This document shows positions 46,176 through 57,911 of a stretch of DNA of 64,000 bases, in pieces. The number at the start of each line of letters is the position of its first letter. Within the stretch, counting starts at the first letter, position 1. The translations under genes were made by a program, and so were the position numbers. The stretch spans positions 83,711 to 147,710 of the forward strand of contig NW_024468565.1 in NCBI RefSeq assembly GCF_001632365.1, read 5' to 3'. A model generated the notes under the pieces. That model was not told where the DNA came from. It did not search any database and saw only the letters and a list, made by a program, of their open reading frames with translations. The stretch is from Laetiporus sulphureus 93-53 (taxonomy: Eukaryota; Basidiomycota; Agaricomycetes; Polyporales; Laetiporaceae).

Positions 46176-48267
46176 GCCACTGCTGGTGACCATGACCACG
46201 TTATATGTGTTACTACTCGCAATCGTCCTCTAAGCTCGCTTGCCTCAAGGACAACCGCGATGTACTACGGAGACTCAACCGCCCAACGATGGGCCCGGCC
46301 TTTCCTGTCCCAATGTCTGGGTCTGCTCCATCAGATAGTAATGAGGAGGATGGTCAAGGTACATTCGTTGAGCATGGGCTTCCCGCGGAGCCCTCGATCC
46401 GTTATGTGCAGGAGACTTACTAGGAGGTCGTGCTGAGCTTCTATTCCACTAATACAACTATTCTCATGGCCACCTCAGCCTGAATCCTGCTGGATTGCGA
46501 GTCAGCGACATAAAAGTCTATGAAGACACTGTGCTACTTTATCCTGTACTCGTCTTGCTGGCTATCGTCCCTCAAGGTTCATTGTCTGTTACGAAATCAT
46601 GAGATCCGATGAGAAGGACGTCGCTGCAGCGCACTTTTGTGTCGGGTGCGCGCGCACTCGACATTTCTTCAGAGCTCAGACTCGGAGCGCAGCAGTGGGG
46701 CATGAGAGTGCGAGCACGCATTGCAGCTGCGCGAGGAGGCACAAGGGTTGCTGGAATTGAGTCTGAGCACGAGGTGGGTAGACAAAAACCCGGTCCAAGC
46801 AAGCTGTGCTCTTCTTCGTGCTGATCGACACTGCTCACTGCTTTCTCATGTTGCAGGATATCGCATTCTTCGAGGTATAAGTGCACCCTCTGCACTCCAC
46901 CAAGCGTGCATGTGCTGAGCTCGGCATGCTCGACTCGCTCATTTGGTGTCTGTCGCATACATCCGTGGATGTGGGTGACCCGTGCGTGAGCACATTTCTG
47001 CAGCGTTCTGCCCCGGTGCTCCCCGTCGCCGGGCGCGAGCGGAGACATGTCATCTGTGAGGAGTTCAACGCTGCTTAGCATCCCCTGTGACCGAAGGCGA
47101 CGAAATTTGCCTTCCAGTGGTCAAACCCTGATGGCTCGAGGACCGGATATCTGTACAAGGTGGAACTTCGGAGCCTACTTGTTGGTCTGCAGCTGCACTC
47201 TATTCATAGAAGCTGTAGGAGATGACTACCGAATCCGAATCCTGGGCAGAGCAGCACTTATCGTGAAGTAGAATGATTATGACTACGATGTTGGGCACCC
47301 AAAGGCCACCGGTATCCAGAGAACCTTCAAGTCAACAGATGATAGAACTCAGAGCAGCGAATGCGGTGTCTTCCGTATGGGAACAATATCTTATACTCTG
47401 CATCAGCTGTTCCTGCCATCAACATCGTGAAGCCGAAGTTACCGCGCACCAGTCGGAGCCTGAGTTCCGCATGCTGGAAGTATAATGCAACAGACAACAT
47501 GATGCCGAAGACGATCAATAGAATATGAGAGAAAACCGTCAGTTTGCTATAGGAAGCAACTGGTACTCATTTTCCCTGTAGTCCCTTGAATGCATATAAT
47601 GTCGTTACGTACCTAGCTCCTCGATTCTGATTCTCTGTCGTTCTGCACTTTTGATGGGGTTCTACAAATGATGCACACAAAGGCAGCCATCGTGTTCTCA
47701 TGAAAGTTGAATGTGATACCGAGTTGTTGCCAATAAAGGCCCACACCTGACATCTTTTTCATGAACCCCTGCAATGCAGCGTTAGATAAATCCTCAGGTT
47801 CTCGTTCATCTACACGAACAGCGTAGTCAATGGACCTTTCTCATGCTGGTGCAATCGACGTAAGCCTCGTGTACCTTGGGTTCAAGCCCACAGCCATACA
47901 GTCGTACAGACCAGAGCTCGCGGACTGGCAGCGCTCGGCAGGGTGAAGTGTAGTGATGTCGGTCGTGGTTAAGCATGACTGAGCTTCGTGACCATTCCAG
48001 GGTCATTGTCGGAGTTGCCTCAGCTGTTATCCGGATCATGCCAGATAGCAAGACTCATCGATATCGTATGTCGCTCTGTTTCTCATCACTATACAGCCAC
48101 TCAAACGAATCATCAGGGTGCAGACATTGAGGACACAGAATATGCCGAAATTTCAACCTAGTGAACAACCTCAAAACAGACATAGCAAAGGTATTTATAT
48201 AGCTACAGTCAACAGAGGAAAATCAATGAGTTAACAGTTCTTGTCACCAGGTTCTGCACTAGGGACC
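46176..48267. other. No recognised gene downstream of the broken M24 gene
   Basis: The plus-strand frame 46205-46423 contains ACLKDNRDVLRRLNRPTMGP and an acidic tail but no family was recognised. It starts where M24 similarity ends, so it may mark foreign sequence joined to the gene. Other frames to 48267 show nothing. Confidence 0.4.
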
Positions 48268-48703
48268 ATGACTAGGCCTGAGAGGCGCTACAAACCCTAT
48301 GACGCCAGATTTTCACTGCATCATAACAAGCAACTGGAGTCAGAATTATTCAGTGATGCTGTTCTGTAAGCAAAGCAGCCTCATTCTCAATGCCTGAACT
48401 GATCTATTCTTGTTTGACAGAAAAACAACCACTGCTACACAGCGGCGGCCTGCCTATATACAAAGTTTAGAGGCATATGTTGATCATCTCACCAATCAAA
48501 TGATTAATTTTCAAATTCCTCTTTTCTCTATGGATCTGATTATGATGGAGGGCCCAAATGGATTACCTATTTCACAATTAAAGGTGCAATCTCTATTATT
48601 TACATATATAATATAGTCGATCAAACTCTTCAAAACATAGGGAATGGTTGCTGCTTTTCAGCATGACTTGGACAAAGTTGACAAGATGTATGGGAAAATA
48701 TGA
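48268..48703 (+). CDS. Small three-exon protein of unknown function (107 aa)
   Basis: Exons 48268-48365, 48421-48583 and 48641-48703 join cleanly (GTAAGC...GACAG and GTGCAA...CATAG introns) into 107 residues. The sequence starts MTRPERRYKPYDARFSLHHN, continues KQLESELFSDAVL, then TQRRPAYIQSLEAYVDHLTN and MVAAFQHDLDKVDKMYGKI. It is basic at the start and helical throughout, with no cysteine and no signal peptide. The exon 1/2 junction and the RR..Y..SLE.Y pattern recur in the gene at 63646-63980. I do not recognise the family. It is AT-richer than its flanks, like the KDZ locus. Confidence 0.6.
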
Positions 48704-49568
48704 AGGCAGATTGTCATATGTTGATTACTTTTGTCCTTGATGGACTGTCAAAAGAACTGTCATGTCTGTTGTCACCATTCACTAGATGAGCATGCAGGGC
48801 TGATTTTACTCAAACATGAGAGACCTTGATAGCCTAGAACTCGAGAAGAAGGTCAGAGTCTGAATCCGGACAGATTGATGGTCCGCGCGCCCCGCTGACG
48901 TAAGCGGTCCCCTCGCGCAAGCGCTTGTGCCTGTGGCTCCAGGACCCCGGACCACCGCCGCCGCCCATGACCACATCGCCGCCTGCGGACGTGAGAGCGG
49001 GATTTCAAACCACAAAAAGAATCTCAGTAGAACACTAGGTTAGTTTCCTAATTTTTGATATTTTTAACGGACTCTGTGGGTGAACCAGGGCCAGATGGTG
49101 AGATTCGCACAAATGAGGCGTGAGAAAATGCCGCGGGTGGGCGTTGACTGCCTAAAACGGTAACACCGTTGAGGGCCCCACGCGCGCCTGTGGGACCGTA
49201 AATTTCCCCCGCTGGGACCGTCAATCTAGCGGGACGAAGAGTGCTGCGACACGGGCGGATCCTGACGGGCAGCCGCGCTGCGGTGGGGGCGAGGCAGTGT
49301 GGCTTTGTAGAGTAAGGGATTTGGAGCTAACGCGCGTTCACTGTCTACCTGTTGGCTACTTCCCTGACCTGCATACAAGCAAAGGAAACGATATTCCTGC
49401 TTCTACCCGATGTCTGTCCAACCGAGAGTCGAGGAGAGACCAGAAGCCAGATGCTTACGTGTGATAGCTGATCCTGAGGGGGCCTGAGGCCTGATACATG
49501 ATGACTCGTAGCGTTCACAGAGCCATCACACGTCAAGAGCGAACGAGAGAGAAAGCCGTTCCCCAGTC
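48704..49568. promoter_or_regulatory. GC-rich, CpG-rich upstream region of the serine dehydratase
   Basis: 48880-49000 and 49130-49300 are markedly GC- and CpG-rich compared with the AT-rich gene before them. Two copies of GGGACCGT(A/C)AAT-like sequence occur at 49192 and 49216, and AGCGGGACG nearby. No frame is conserved. Promoter function is inferred only from position. Confidence 0.35.
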
Positions 49569-50884
49569 ATGGCCGACTCAGACAGAGACCCTGAAAAGCT
49601 CTGGCTCGAGACGCCTCTGGTGTACTCTCCACATATATCCGCAAGGCTGGGATGTAACGCCTATCTAAAGCTAGAGGTGAGCAACTGCGCAGTCCAATGA
49701 CTCCTCCAATCCCAAGATATACCACGATCATCCTTGTATCACACAGACCCTCCAACCATCGCAATCCTTCAAGTACCGCGGAATAATGCCGGCCTAGCCG
49801 TCGCTTGTGTGAGCAAAAGGCTGGGGGCACGATGCACCGTGTACTTGCATGAAGGCGTCAGCGCATCTACGATCGATTTCTTACAGCGAGAAGGGCGGAG
49901 GTTGTTTCTGTAGGTACGTGTTACCTGCACGCCCGCAGGAAGGCTAGGAAGCTGTCAAATTGAATACAAATGCGTATGTACAGCGACTACCTGGTTAGTC
50001 AAACGCACAAGCTCACTGTTCGATAACAGGGTGATGGTGCCGCCGCATGACGACCCCACTGGTGTGGGCAGGCCACGGATCGATGGTTGCGGAGATCGCT
50101 CGCCAGCTCCCACCGGGAATCAAGCCTGATGCTGTCTTCTGCAGCGTCGGCGGAAGAGGGCTGGCCGGAGGCATAATGTACGGCTGCAAATCTATTGGAT
50201 GGGATGACGGTGAGCATGCGTTCTGCGAGTATCCCACTTCGGAACTCAACCGTGTGCAGTGCTCCTTGTCGCATTGGAGCCAACCGGCTCCAACTGCTTC
50301 TACCAGTCGCTCGCTGCGAACGCTGGAGCGCGCCGGCGTCCAGCACTCTCCCAGAAGACATTTGCGTAGAGCATAATGCCATTCACAATGTGGAAGTAGC
50401 TCACCTATCCAAGTTGACTTCCCGGGCCATTTCCCTCGGAGCTTCCTCTCCCGCAGCAACAGTCGTGAAGATGGCACTGAAGAGAAGCGGAGGTGCCGAA
50501 AGCGTGTGCATGCCTGACGAGACGATTATGCAAGCTGCACTTCTCTTTGCAGGTGTGTAACAGATCAATCGACCCTCGTCTGCACATATGAAACTGAACG
50601 TCCGGTTTACATTCGCGCTGACAGAAGAGTACAAGGTGCTAGTGGAGCTTGCTTGCGCAGCCACACTCACCCCTGCATACAAACCGGATTTATTCAACAA
50701 GCTTTCACCACCGTCGTCAACGACGACACCGAGAACGGCAGTCTTCATTGTCTGTGGCGGGTTCAAGATTTCGTTGGAGGGGATGGAAGAGTACAAGAAG
50801 CTTCTTGAGGCAGACGCAGAGCGCGGTGGACAGTGGACAGTGCTGTGCCATGGCGAGCAATGGGACGTCACGGTGGAGAAATGA
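49569..50884 (+). pseudogene. L-serine/threonine dehydratase, PLP fold II, damaged
   Basis: MADSDRDPEKLWLETPLVY and SARLGCNAYLKLE, then after an intron LQPSQSFKYRG with the PLP lysine. Then NAGLAVACVSKRLGARCTVY and VSASTIDFLQREG, VWAGHGSMVAEIARQLPPGI, DAVFCSVGGRGLAGGIMYGC, EPTGSNCFYQSLAANAG, HNVEVAHLSKLTSRAISLGA, VCMPDETIMQAALLFA and VLVELACAATLTPAYKPDLF. The enzyme deaminates serine to pyruvate. About 25-35 residues between KYRG and the NAGLAVA segment are missing, a frame shift follows LQREG, another lies near 50330, and the phosphate-binding glycine loop reads GGRGL instead of GGGGL. The end MADAERGGQWT-like segment reaches TGA at 50884. Confidence 0.8.
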
Positions 50885-51299
50885 GACAGAGTAGTAGTAC
50901 AATAGCAGGCGTATCGAGCACGAAGGCTATAACAGTGCACGATAGATATGTATGTTGCCTTGACCACAAATGTGACTTCAACACTAGCAGTGGGTGGCGA
51001 TGGTGTACTCACGTAGCATATTGGTGATACACGGACCATCTTATGTGCAAATGAGCGCCGAACTCCTTTTCCGATGCTAATCACAGAAGACGCTCGCTCA
51101 CACTGGAGTCTGAAGTAGCAGACGCCTCTCTCTGCCGTTCTGCCTGCCTTCCTTTCAGCTCTGCGTGCTTTGTATCTTGCGAATCCCTCCTTCAGTGCAT
51201 CATGGTTGGTTCAGTGCATCATGGTTGGTGAGGTGATTCTACGGGAGCTAAATTTTAGCCCAGTCCTTCTGTGCGTCAGGTGCCAATGAGACGTACTGT
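50885..51299. other. Intergenic, with a 19-bp tandem duplication
   Basis: TCAGTGCATCATGGTTGGT occurs twice in tandem at 51192-51229. Nothing else is seen. Confidence 0.6.
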
Positions 51300-51525
51300 A
51301 GCGAGTCGTTCCTCTGGTGGGAAGATTTTGCCCCTGTACTATAGCGAGTGAACAGACATTAAATGAGTCCCCTGGGTTTCGCGGGACTAGACCAATTGCC
51401 CAAGTTACACCCACCGTCAAGATGTGGCGGTTGTATCAGTCAGGGTCACCGTAGTGCATCATCACCGCTACAGGGAGGAAGACGTAGACGGCAAACTTGA
51501 ATACGTCGAGGTTCGGACCACCCAT
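51300..51525 (-). pseudogene. PET100: PET100-like cytochrome c oxidase assembly protein
   Basis: Starts MGGPNLDVFKFAVYVFLPVA then VMMHYGDPD, a stop, YNRHI, and after an intron YRGKIFPPEERLA. This is the compact layout of Pet100: a short N-terminal membrane helix followed by the WY and FPPEER motifs. Pet100 helps assemble complex IV in the inner mitochondrial membrane. TGA at 51436-51438 replaces the Trp codon expected between GDPD and YNRH (TGG to TGA). The far C-terminus was not traced. Confidence 0.7.
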
Positions 51526-52189
51526 GATGTATGGCCTATGAGTGCGGGCGGTTGACTAAGTCCAGTGGGTGTGTACAGGATCGCCCGACCTGCTAGCTAT
51601 TCGAGCGACGTCGTTCGCGGCAAGGGAGACAAGAACTGAATCCGGAATCGACAACTTGGTCTTCGCAGTGCCCAGAGCTCACTCCTAAGCGCCCCTTTCT
51701 TGATGTCCAGGTGAAGGCTCAAGTCGATGCCTCCTTAATGGCTTTTCATAGTACCTAAACTCTTTGCGCTAGGGATTCTCTTGGAATGCCCATCAATCTT
51801 CCTACTCTGAGACCGACAGCTCAATATTCAATATGCACATGTCAGGATTGGTTTCAGGCCAGTTTTCCTAATTCAATTTAAATCTAGGTATGTGACAACC
51901 CGACTACATTCTGCAAAGCGTGATATCGTACAACACCCCGAAACTTCCGTGAACGCGGATCCGACATACAGGTCAAATACAGGTCTTCCATCCCACAAGC
52001 GTTTCTCGCTGACTACTCGTACCCCCTCAAATTTATTGAAAGAGCCCGTTCAGTCTTGAGCATTTCGCCAGGTCCAGTACGATCTTTATTCATGTATACC
52101 AATGAGGTTCCTTGATCAGCACCCCATACATTTACGTAAAATGTGAAAGAAGCACGACGCACGATATCTACCACGAGCCGGTCGATCAT
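51526..52189. other. Intergenic between PET100 and glutamate decarboxylase
   Basis: No conserved frame. It would contain the PET100 promoter and the decarboxylase 3' flank. Confidence 0.45.
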
Positions 52190-53720
52190 TCACGCGCTCA
52201 GGTTCTCGCGTACGACAACACGCAGGATCTCCACGTCCTGCAGCGTGGGGGCGAGCTCGTAGTTGGGCACGATCCAGCTCCTGGCACGAAGCAGGGTCTG
52301 CACCCAGCGCTGCTGCACGCCAGGGTTCTTCTGACGATACTCTTCCGAGAAGCGGAAGGAGACAACCGGCAAGCCGGGAACATAACTCTACGAAAGTCAG
52401 TCGCATCAGGATGATGCACAGGCTAGGAGGGAGAAGTTCAGACACACCTCGACGTTCTCCTCATCGAATCCGAGTCCAACCGCTTGCTTTGCGGCACCTA
52501 ACATACTCTCCGCCGGCCAGTGAATGTCACTCAACACCACGAACAACCCGCTCTTCTCCAGCACCCGACTCAACAACCTCGCATTTTTCAAATCTGCCAA
52601 CGTGACAGCACGGTACGCCTCCCATCCGAGGTGCACAAAGTTGAAGACTGCGCAATGATCGGATGCGCTGCGCGCGAGAAGTTGAGCGAGAACGAGTACT
52701 CCACCGAGCGGAGGTACTGCAGCTCGAAGATGAGGTCCTTCGGAAGGAATTTCTGGGAGCGCCACACAACCCAGCCTACGCCGACGTACGACAGACCGAA
52801 CTTGTGGCCCGAAGTATTGATGGAGACGACACGCGGGATGCGGAAATCCCACTCGAGCTTCGGCGTCGCGAAGGGCGCGATGAAGCCGCCAGATGCACCG
52901 TCGACGTGAATGGGTACCGAATGGCCAGTACGCGCCTCGTACTCGTCAAGCAGCTCAGCCATCTCTTCGACAGGTTTGTGATAACCGGTATATGTACCTG
53001 GTCCACAATTAGTCTCACGTTCACCCGATGTCTGTATGAATTATAAATCACTCACTTCCAAGAATGACATATACCCCTATCGTATTCTCGTCGATGTATT
53101 CCATCGCCTTCTTCGGGTCAAGACGATAATGGCTCTCTTCCGAGATCGGCACGAGACGCGCCTCCACATCAAAGTAGCGAGCAAACTTCTCGAGTGCGAC
53201 CTGCGCGTTCGCGCCCATGACGATGTTGGGGCCGGGATCGTGGATGCTTTTGCCCTCTGCCTTGCGCTTCTCCTGCCAGATACGCTTCATTGCGGGCCCG
53301 CCGGACTGGATCGCCTCGTAGGAGCCGGTGGTGGCAGTGCCGATGGCATGCTCGTGGCTCGGGGAGTGCCAGAAGTCGGTGAGGATGGACGCGCAGCGCG
53401 TCTGCGAAGGCAATGCCGTCTTAGCAGAATGTCGTTAAGTGGATAAATGTGCATACGCACGGGTCATGGGGTACTCATCTTGGTCAATGAGATTCTTGCC
53501 GATATTCGCCATCATCAACTGGTCAGCCTGCTTGGGCATCCAGGTGTGGACGAAAGAGGCAAGATTCAGCAGGGGAATGCCGTCAAGAGAGCGCTCGTCG
53601 TGAAGGAGCTGGTACGTTGCCTCCGCATCCGTGCCCTGAGAACAGCCGCATGAGGGGAGGTGAGACTATGTTAAAGCCCCGATCAAGGTACTTCACCTTA
53701 GAGGGTAATTTGTACGACCC
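52190..53720 (-). pseudogene. GAD: Glutamate decarboxylase (GAD), damaged
   Basis: Read from [127 protein letters not shown] and INTSGHKFGLSYVGVGWV (PLP lysine in SGHKFG). Then FNFVHLGWEAYRAVTLADL, PGLPVVSFRFSEEYRQKNPG and PNYELAPTLQDVEILRVVV. Glutamate decarboxylase makes GABA with PLP. A one-base loss at about 52648 (QYFNF) and an exon junction near 53440 that does not keep phase break the frame. The stop after RENLSA (52190-52192) is about 20 residues earlier than usual. The N-terminal exon beyond 53720 is unclear. Confidence 0.8.
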
Positions 53721-54380
53721 TTTTGTGGGGCCATCCAGGGCAAACAAGCTCGAGATGAACAGACTTCCGATCACTACATCCTGTGCGAAGCTGCAATCTC
53801 GTCCTTGTCTCTCCGCTCGTGAATCTCATACTGTCTTTAGATGGTTGCGTTTCTATCGATCGGAACGTACGACTATGGTACGCTCTGTTGCGCAGGAATA
53901 GTCTGGTGATTGTACACAGGAAAAAGAACCTTGCCCGGCTCCATGACGGCTGTGAAGACATTGCTTTTTGACACGAATTTCACGCGAAGAGCAAAACGTT
54001 AGCATCAGATGACATCAAAATCACAGAACAACCAGCGACACTTCTAGAGTCGACTACCGATACAGTGACATGACCGATAAAGCAAGCACAACATGTGTAG
54101 GTCATCTAGACGATACATCAAGACAGTTTTCCGCGCGCATCGACACGCTGGGAGGAACATCTGGCCAGACGAATATCGCACTGTTGCCAGGCCAGGCACT
54201 GCGGGCATAGTCCGCAGCGAACAATGAATATAGACATATCCAGGAGAGGGAATTTGGAGGTTGGTAAAGGGGCAGTGATCCCAGCGGAGTGGGGCCACAG
54301 GGTCGGGTAGAGGGCTTCGCAACGGTGAGCCACTCAGTATAGCGGAGTCAAGAAAGGCTGCGAGTTTCGCCTCTCTTCAC
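53721..54380. other. Unresolved 5' part of GAD and intergenic sequence
   Basis: A stretch near 53760-53830 on the minus strand may hold the first GAD exon (charged EIHERRDKDEIAA) but no start could be fixed. 54000-54380 shows no gene. Confidence 0.35.
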
Positions 54381-56133
54381 CTAACCCGAGGTTGCGTATG
54401 TGACAAACGCATTGAAGTCATGAAACTCGGGGTTCGTCGTGAACGTATACGCGTCTCCAGGATCAACAGTGAGCACCATCTGCCCGTTGCGCACAGGCGT
54501 GCCGGCCATGTCTGCGCCGTGCGTAAGGTCCATCGAGAGCTGAGTCACACCTGCCTCGATGGCGACGGCGGAGTTGCTCATCGACGACGTCGCCAGCGTG
54601 ATGGTCCCTTGCTCAGTCACCAACATGACTGCCCACAGGTCTTCGGTCTGCGGAGACACGGTGAACGATTAGCGCGAGACTGATAGCGGAGAGCAGAGTA
54701 GAAAGCAATGGACGCACCAGCTGATAGTTGGTCGGCGGACCGATCATGTCATTCCATGTGCTAGCGTCTTTGGCACGCGGGCGCGCCCAAAGATACAGCT
54801 GATCCTGCATGATCGCGGGGTACACGCCCGTGCGGAATGCCGTCGCGTAGTAGTACGTCATCGCCAGCCAGCCTGCAGGCCCTATCAGCGTCATCGTTGT
54901 GTGACCAAATTTCCATGGCATTCGACACACCGGTATAGTTCATCCTATCAACTCAGTTCTGTGAGTTGGGCTGCACGCCCTCGATGGTCCTGATGTAGTG
55001 CGACTCGCCATAGTTGTTGAATGTGATAACCTCGACGACGTCGATGCTGTCGCGGTTTGCGATGATCGTGTCCATCGATTGCTGTACCGGTGGCAGTCCG
55101 AGAGGCACATAGACTGTGCAATGCAGACGTCAGCACAACCTCAGTCAGGATGGCAAGCTCAGACTCAAGTTCTCGTCTAACGTATTCTTTCCATAGTGCA
55201 TGTATAACCACAGGCTCACGGGGGCGATGAATGTTATCCCGTTATCAGAGCTCAACAGGGCCACTCATGTACTGGGAACCGCTAGCGAATGAGCCCGTGA
55301 TCGCGTTCGACTCGGACTGAATGGAGCCGCTGAAAACCGCGACGGGCAGGTATGTCAAAAGGCCAGATTCAGACAATTGTGGTGGCCAACCCCATTGCAC
55401 TGATGAGTACAATGACAGTGCTTAGCAATTTGGGAAAGTTCCACAAAAAGCTTACCTTAAACACTCCGTCCATCACAGCATCGAACGTCGAGAACGAGCT
55501 GGCGTCCACGAGGAATGCAGACACGAAGTGCATCGCATTGCTCCCCGTCAGCTGGTCAATGAGCAGAGTCGTCCACCCCTCAGCTGCGCTCGACTGGGGG
55601 AATGTGCAATCCAAGCTGGAGAATGTGGACGCGAATACCTGCACATTCTTCGTGAGCTGGTTCGGGTGAGACGCGTACGTTGTGATATACATCGTCAGCG
55701 TGGAAGCGTCCGAGGCGTCCCCACAGGGAAGCACGGACATGTCGAAAGACATGAATAACTTGAAGCCCGTGCCCGAATTCTCTGCGGTTCGTTATCTGCA
55801 CGAGCAGGTCGGCATATAGTATGCCGCGGGTGGAAGAAAAGACGCACGCATTCGCAACTCGGGCAGGCTGCCAAGAGTCAGAGCCAAAATTGAGTGAAAA
55901 GCCATGCAGGCCGGACTCGTAGGTGAGGTAGTGTCTGCGAGCCAGTCGTCTTGAATATACGGATAGGTGCTGCCCAGTATGTGGTGTGCCACGACAAGCT
56001 TCCTCGAGGTGTCGCGCTTAGTCTTCGGACTCACAGCGGCTGAGTGGTGGCGAGATGGTGACAGAGGAAGGGGAGGAGCGACGCCGGCCAGGGTGAGAAG
56101 AACGAAGGAGGAAAACATGGTAGAAGCGCGCAT
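54381..56133 (-). pseudogene. GH71 alpha-1,3-glucanase (mutanase), damaged
   Basis: MRASTMFSSFVLLTLAGVA acts as a signal peptide. Then KLVVAHHILGSTYPYIQDDW, ESGLHGFSLNFGSDSWQPA, GFKLFMSFDMSVLPCGDASD, AEGWTTLLIDQLTGSNAMHF, DAVMDGVF, RDSIDVVEVITFNNYGESHY, TEGVQPNS-like, MNYTGVS, QLYLWARPRAKDASTWND and the C-terminal TEDLWAVMLVTEQGTITLAT up to TYATSG. Family GH71 hydrolyses alpha-1,3-glucan of fungal walls. Frames change near 55930, in the middle (about 55200-55300) and after MNYTG near 54935. The stop is at 54381-54383. Confidence 0.75.
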
Positions 56134-57911
56134 GCCAATAGCAAGATTTTGTACAAGACAACAGAGAACTGGATGAGATGGCACAAAATACAAGTCGAAA
56201 ACGATCGTCAGCAGAGAATGTGAGCACAAGGCAAAGGAAAGAAGGCAGGAAGAAAGAACAGAGCGGCAGGCGCAAGGAGCTCAACAAAGTCAAGAGGGCG
56301 AAAGGATACGAACTGAAGTGAAGCCAGAAAGTCGCCCGGACATTCTAAGGAGGCAGAAGGGCGGCAATCGAGTGGCACAACAAGGCATGGACCATGACGG
56401 ACGCACCTGCTTTCTGACCGCAAGCGCGACGCCATCGCATCTGATTGGACATCGATGAATGTCGATGCGGCGATGATGATGGCGGCGCTGGAGAATATGG
56501 TATCAAAATCATGAGCGTGTCAGGGCCAGAGGATCTACAAGGAAGCAGGAGGAGCGGGACCGAAGGCAGAACAAAAAATGCATGGGCTGAGGAGATTGAC
56601 TTAACGTTGCGCACGGAACTTCCCTATCGGGATGACTCCTGATAAGGAAAGCTTCAGCTCAGCTATCGCCGAAGAAACGAACGTGGAGCACCGGCTAGTT
56701 AAGGTAAGCGCCGGTCAAGGAAATCGGCGCGTGGCAAACAAACGTAGGATCTTACTGACAACCAAAACGATTTCAGAATGCAACTTAACATTTTTCCTCA
56801 CATATCTTGACCTGATACGATGCGCAGGTCACGCTCGGTAGACCTGCCATCGTCGGGACCGAACCCGGCTGCGGGTAAGCCGTTGCAGTTCCTCAGACTC
56901 TGCTTTCTGCCACGGGCTTACGTCGCTTACAGTACCTGACGTGCCCACGGTCGAGGTAAGCGCCGGTCGTGGGGATTTGACCAGCATATAAGCTAATTTG
57001 TAGAATACCCGTTAGAGGAGCTTGCAACCGTGGATACCCCCAACGTCAGAGCTAGCTAAGTCCTAGCTCAGTTGCACGCCTGTGAACCTGCTGTGACCAT
57101 CCTCCTCGGACCGAAACCCCGCACCTTCTTCACTCCAAGACGAAGCTCCGAAGCATGCTCTATCTCACCATCTCTCAATTATTATTCTGGACACTTGCTT
57201 TCCACCGGCCAGCCCCATCATTATCATTCACACTGCGCGGACCGCTAGCCTGGGCTGATATACCCCTCTGGCCCCCTCGCCGCCTTTCTCCACTGACGTC
57301 CTCAGCAGCGGTATGTCTTCCATTCTCCTTTCCTTCAGCGGCGCGAGTTCTCACCCGTCTCTGCGCTGAACAGCATTCACAGCAACCTCATTGCACGCCT
57401 CCTCACGACCACTTTCCCTTCTTCCCACAAACCCGCACCGCGGATACTCGTCCGACGTTGTTTATAGCACCCAAACTCCCAACCCTTACCCCATCTTCAT
57501 CCCGAAGCGGCCTGTTTTCCTTCGTAGCTGCTGATCCTCTTCATTTCTTCTTTAGATTCTTTCTCTCACTGCCAACGCCTCTTCTCATCCTCCTGCAACA
57601 TGTCCTGAGTCTCATCTCCTTCACCGCAAGCCACTGTGATAAACGTGGTATCATCCTTCTCTTCCTGCATGCCGCCATCAATAACGCCATCATATTCCCG
57701 CCGTCGAGCAAACTCCAGCGCCGGTCCATCATCGCTCCTCGTACGCCGCACCAGCAAGCCCGATGCTATCATTTCCCTTTTCACACTTTCTTCTCCTTCG
57801 TTCCCTACCCTCAGTGCATCGCATCGCATCGTCGCACCTCTTCCGCGCTCAGTCTTCTCGGCAAGGCACACCCAGGCACAGTCTCAACCGGCCCAACCTC
57901 AAATTTGCTCA
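56134..57911. other. Intergenic between divergent GH71 and RhoGEF
   Basis: GGTAAGCGCCGGTC occurs at 56703 and 56956. The pyrimidine-rich 57150-57930 gives a long but compositionally driven open frame. No motif was found, so this is read as the RhoGEF 5' flank or leader. Confidence 0.4.

Noticed and set aside
47860..47890. tRNA-like GGTTCAAGCCC box
   Set aside because: No acceptor stem or A-box at the right distance on either strand.
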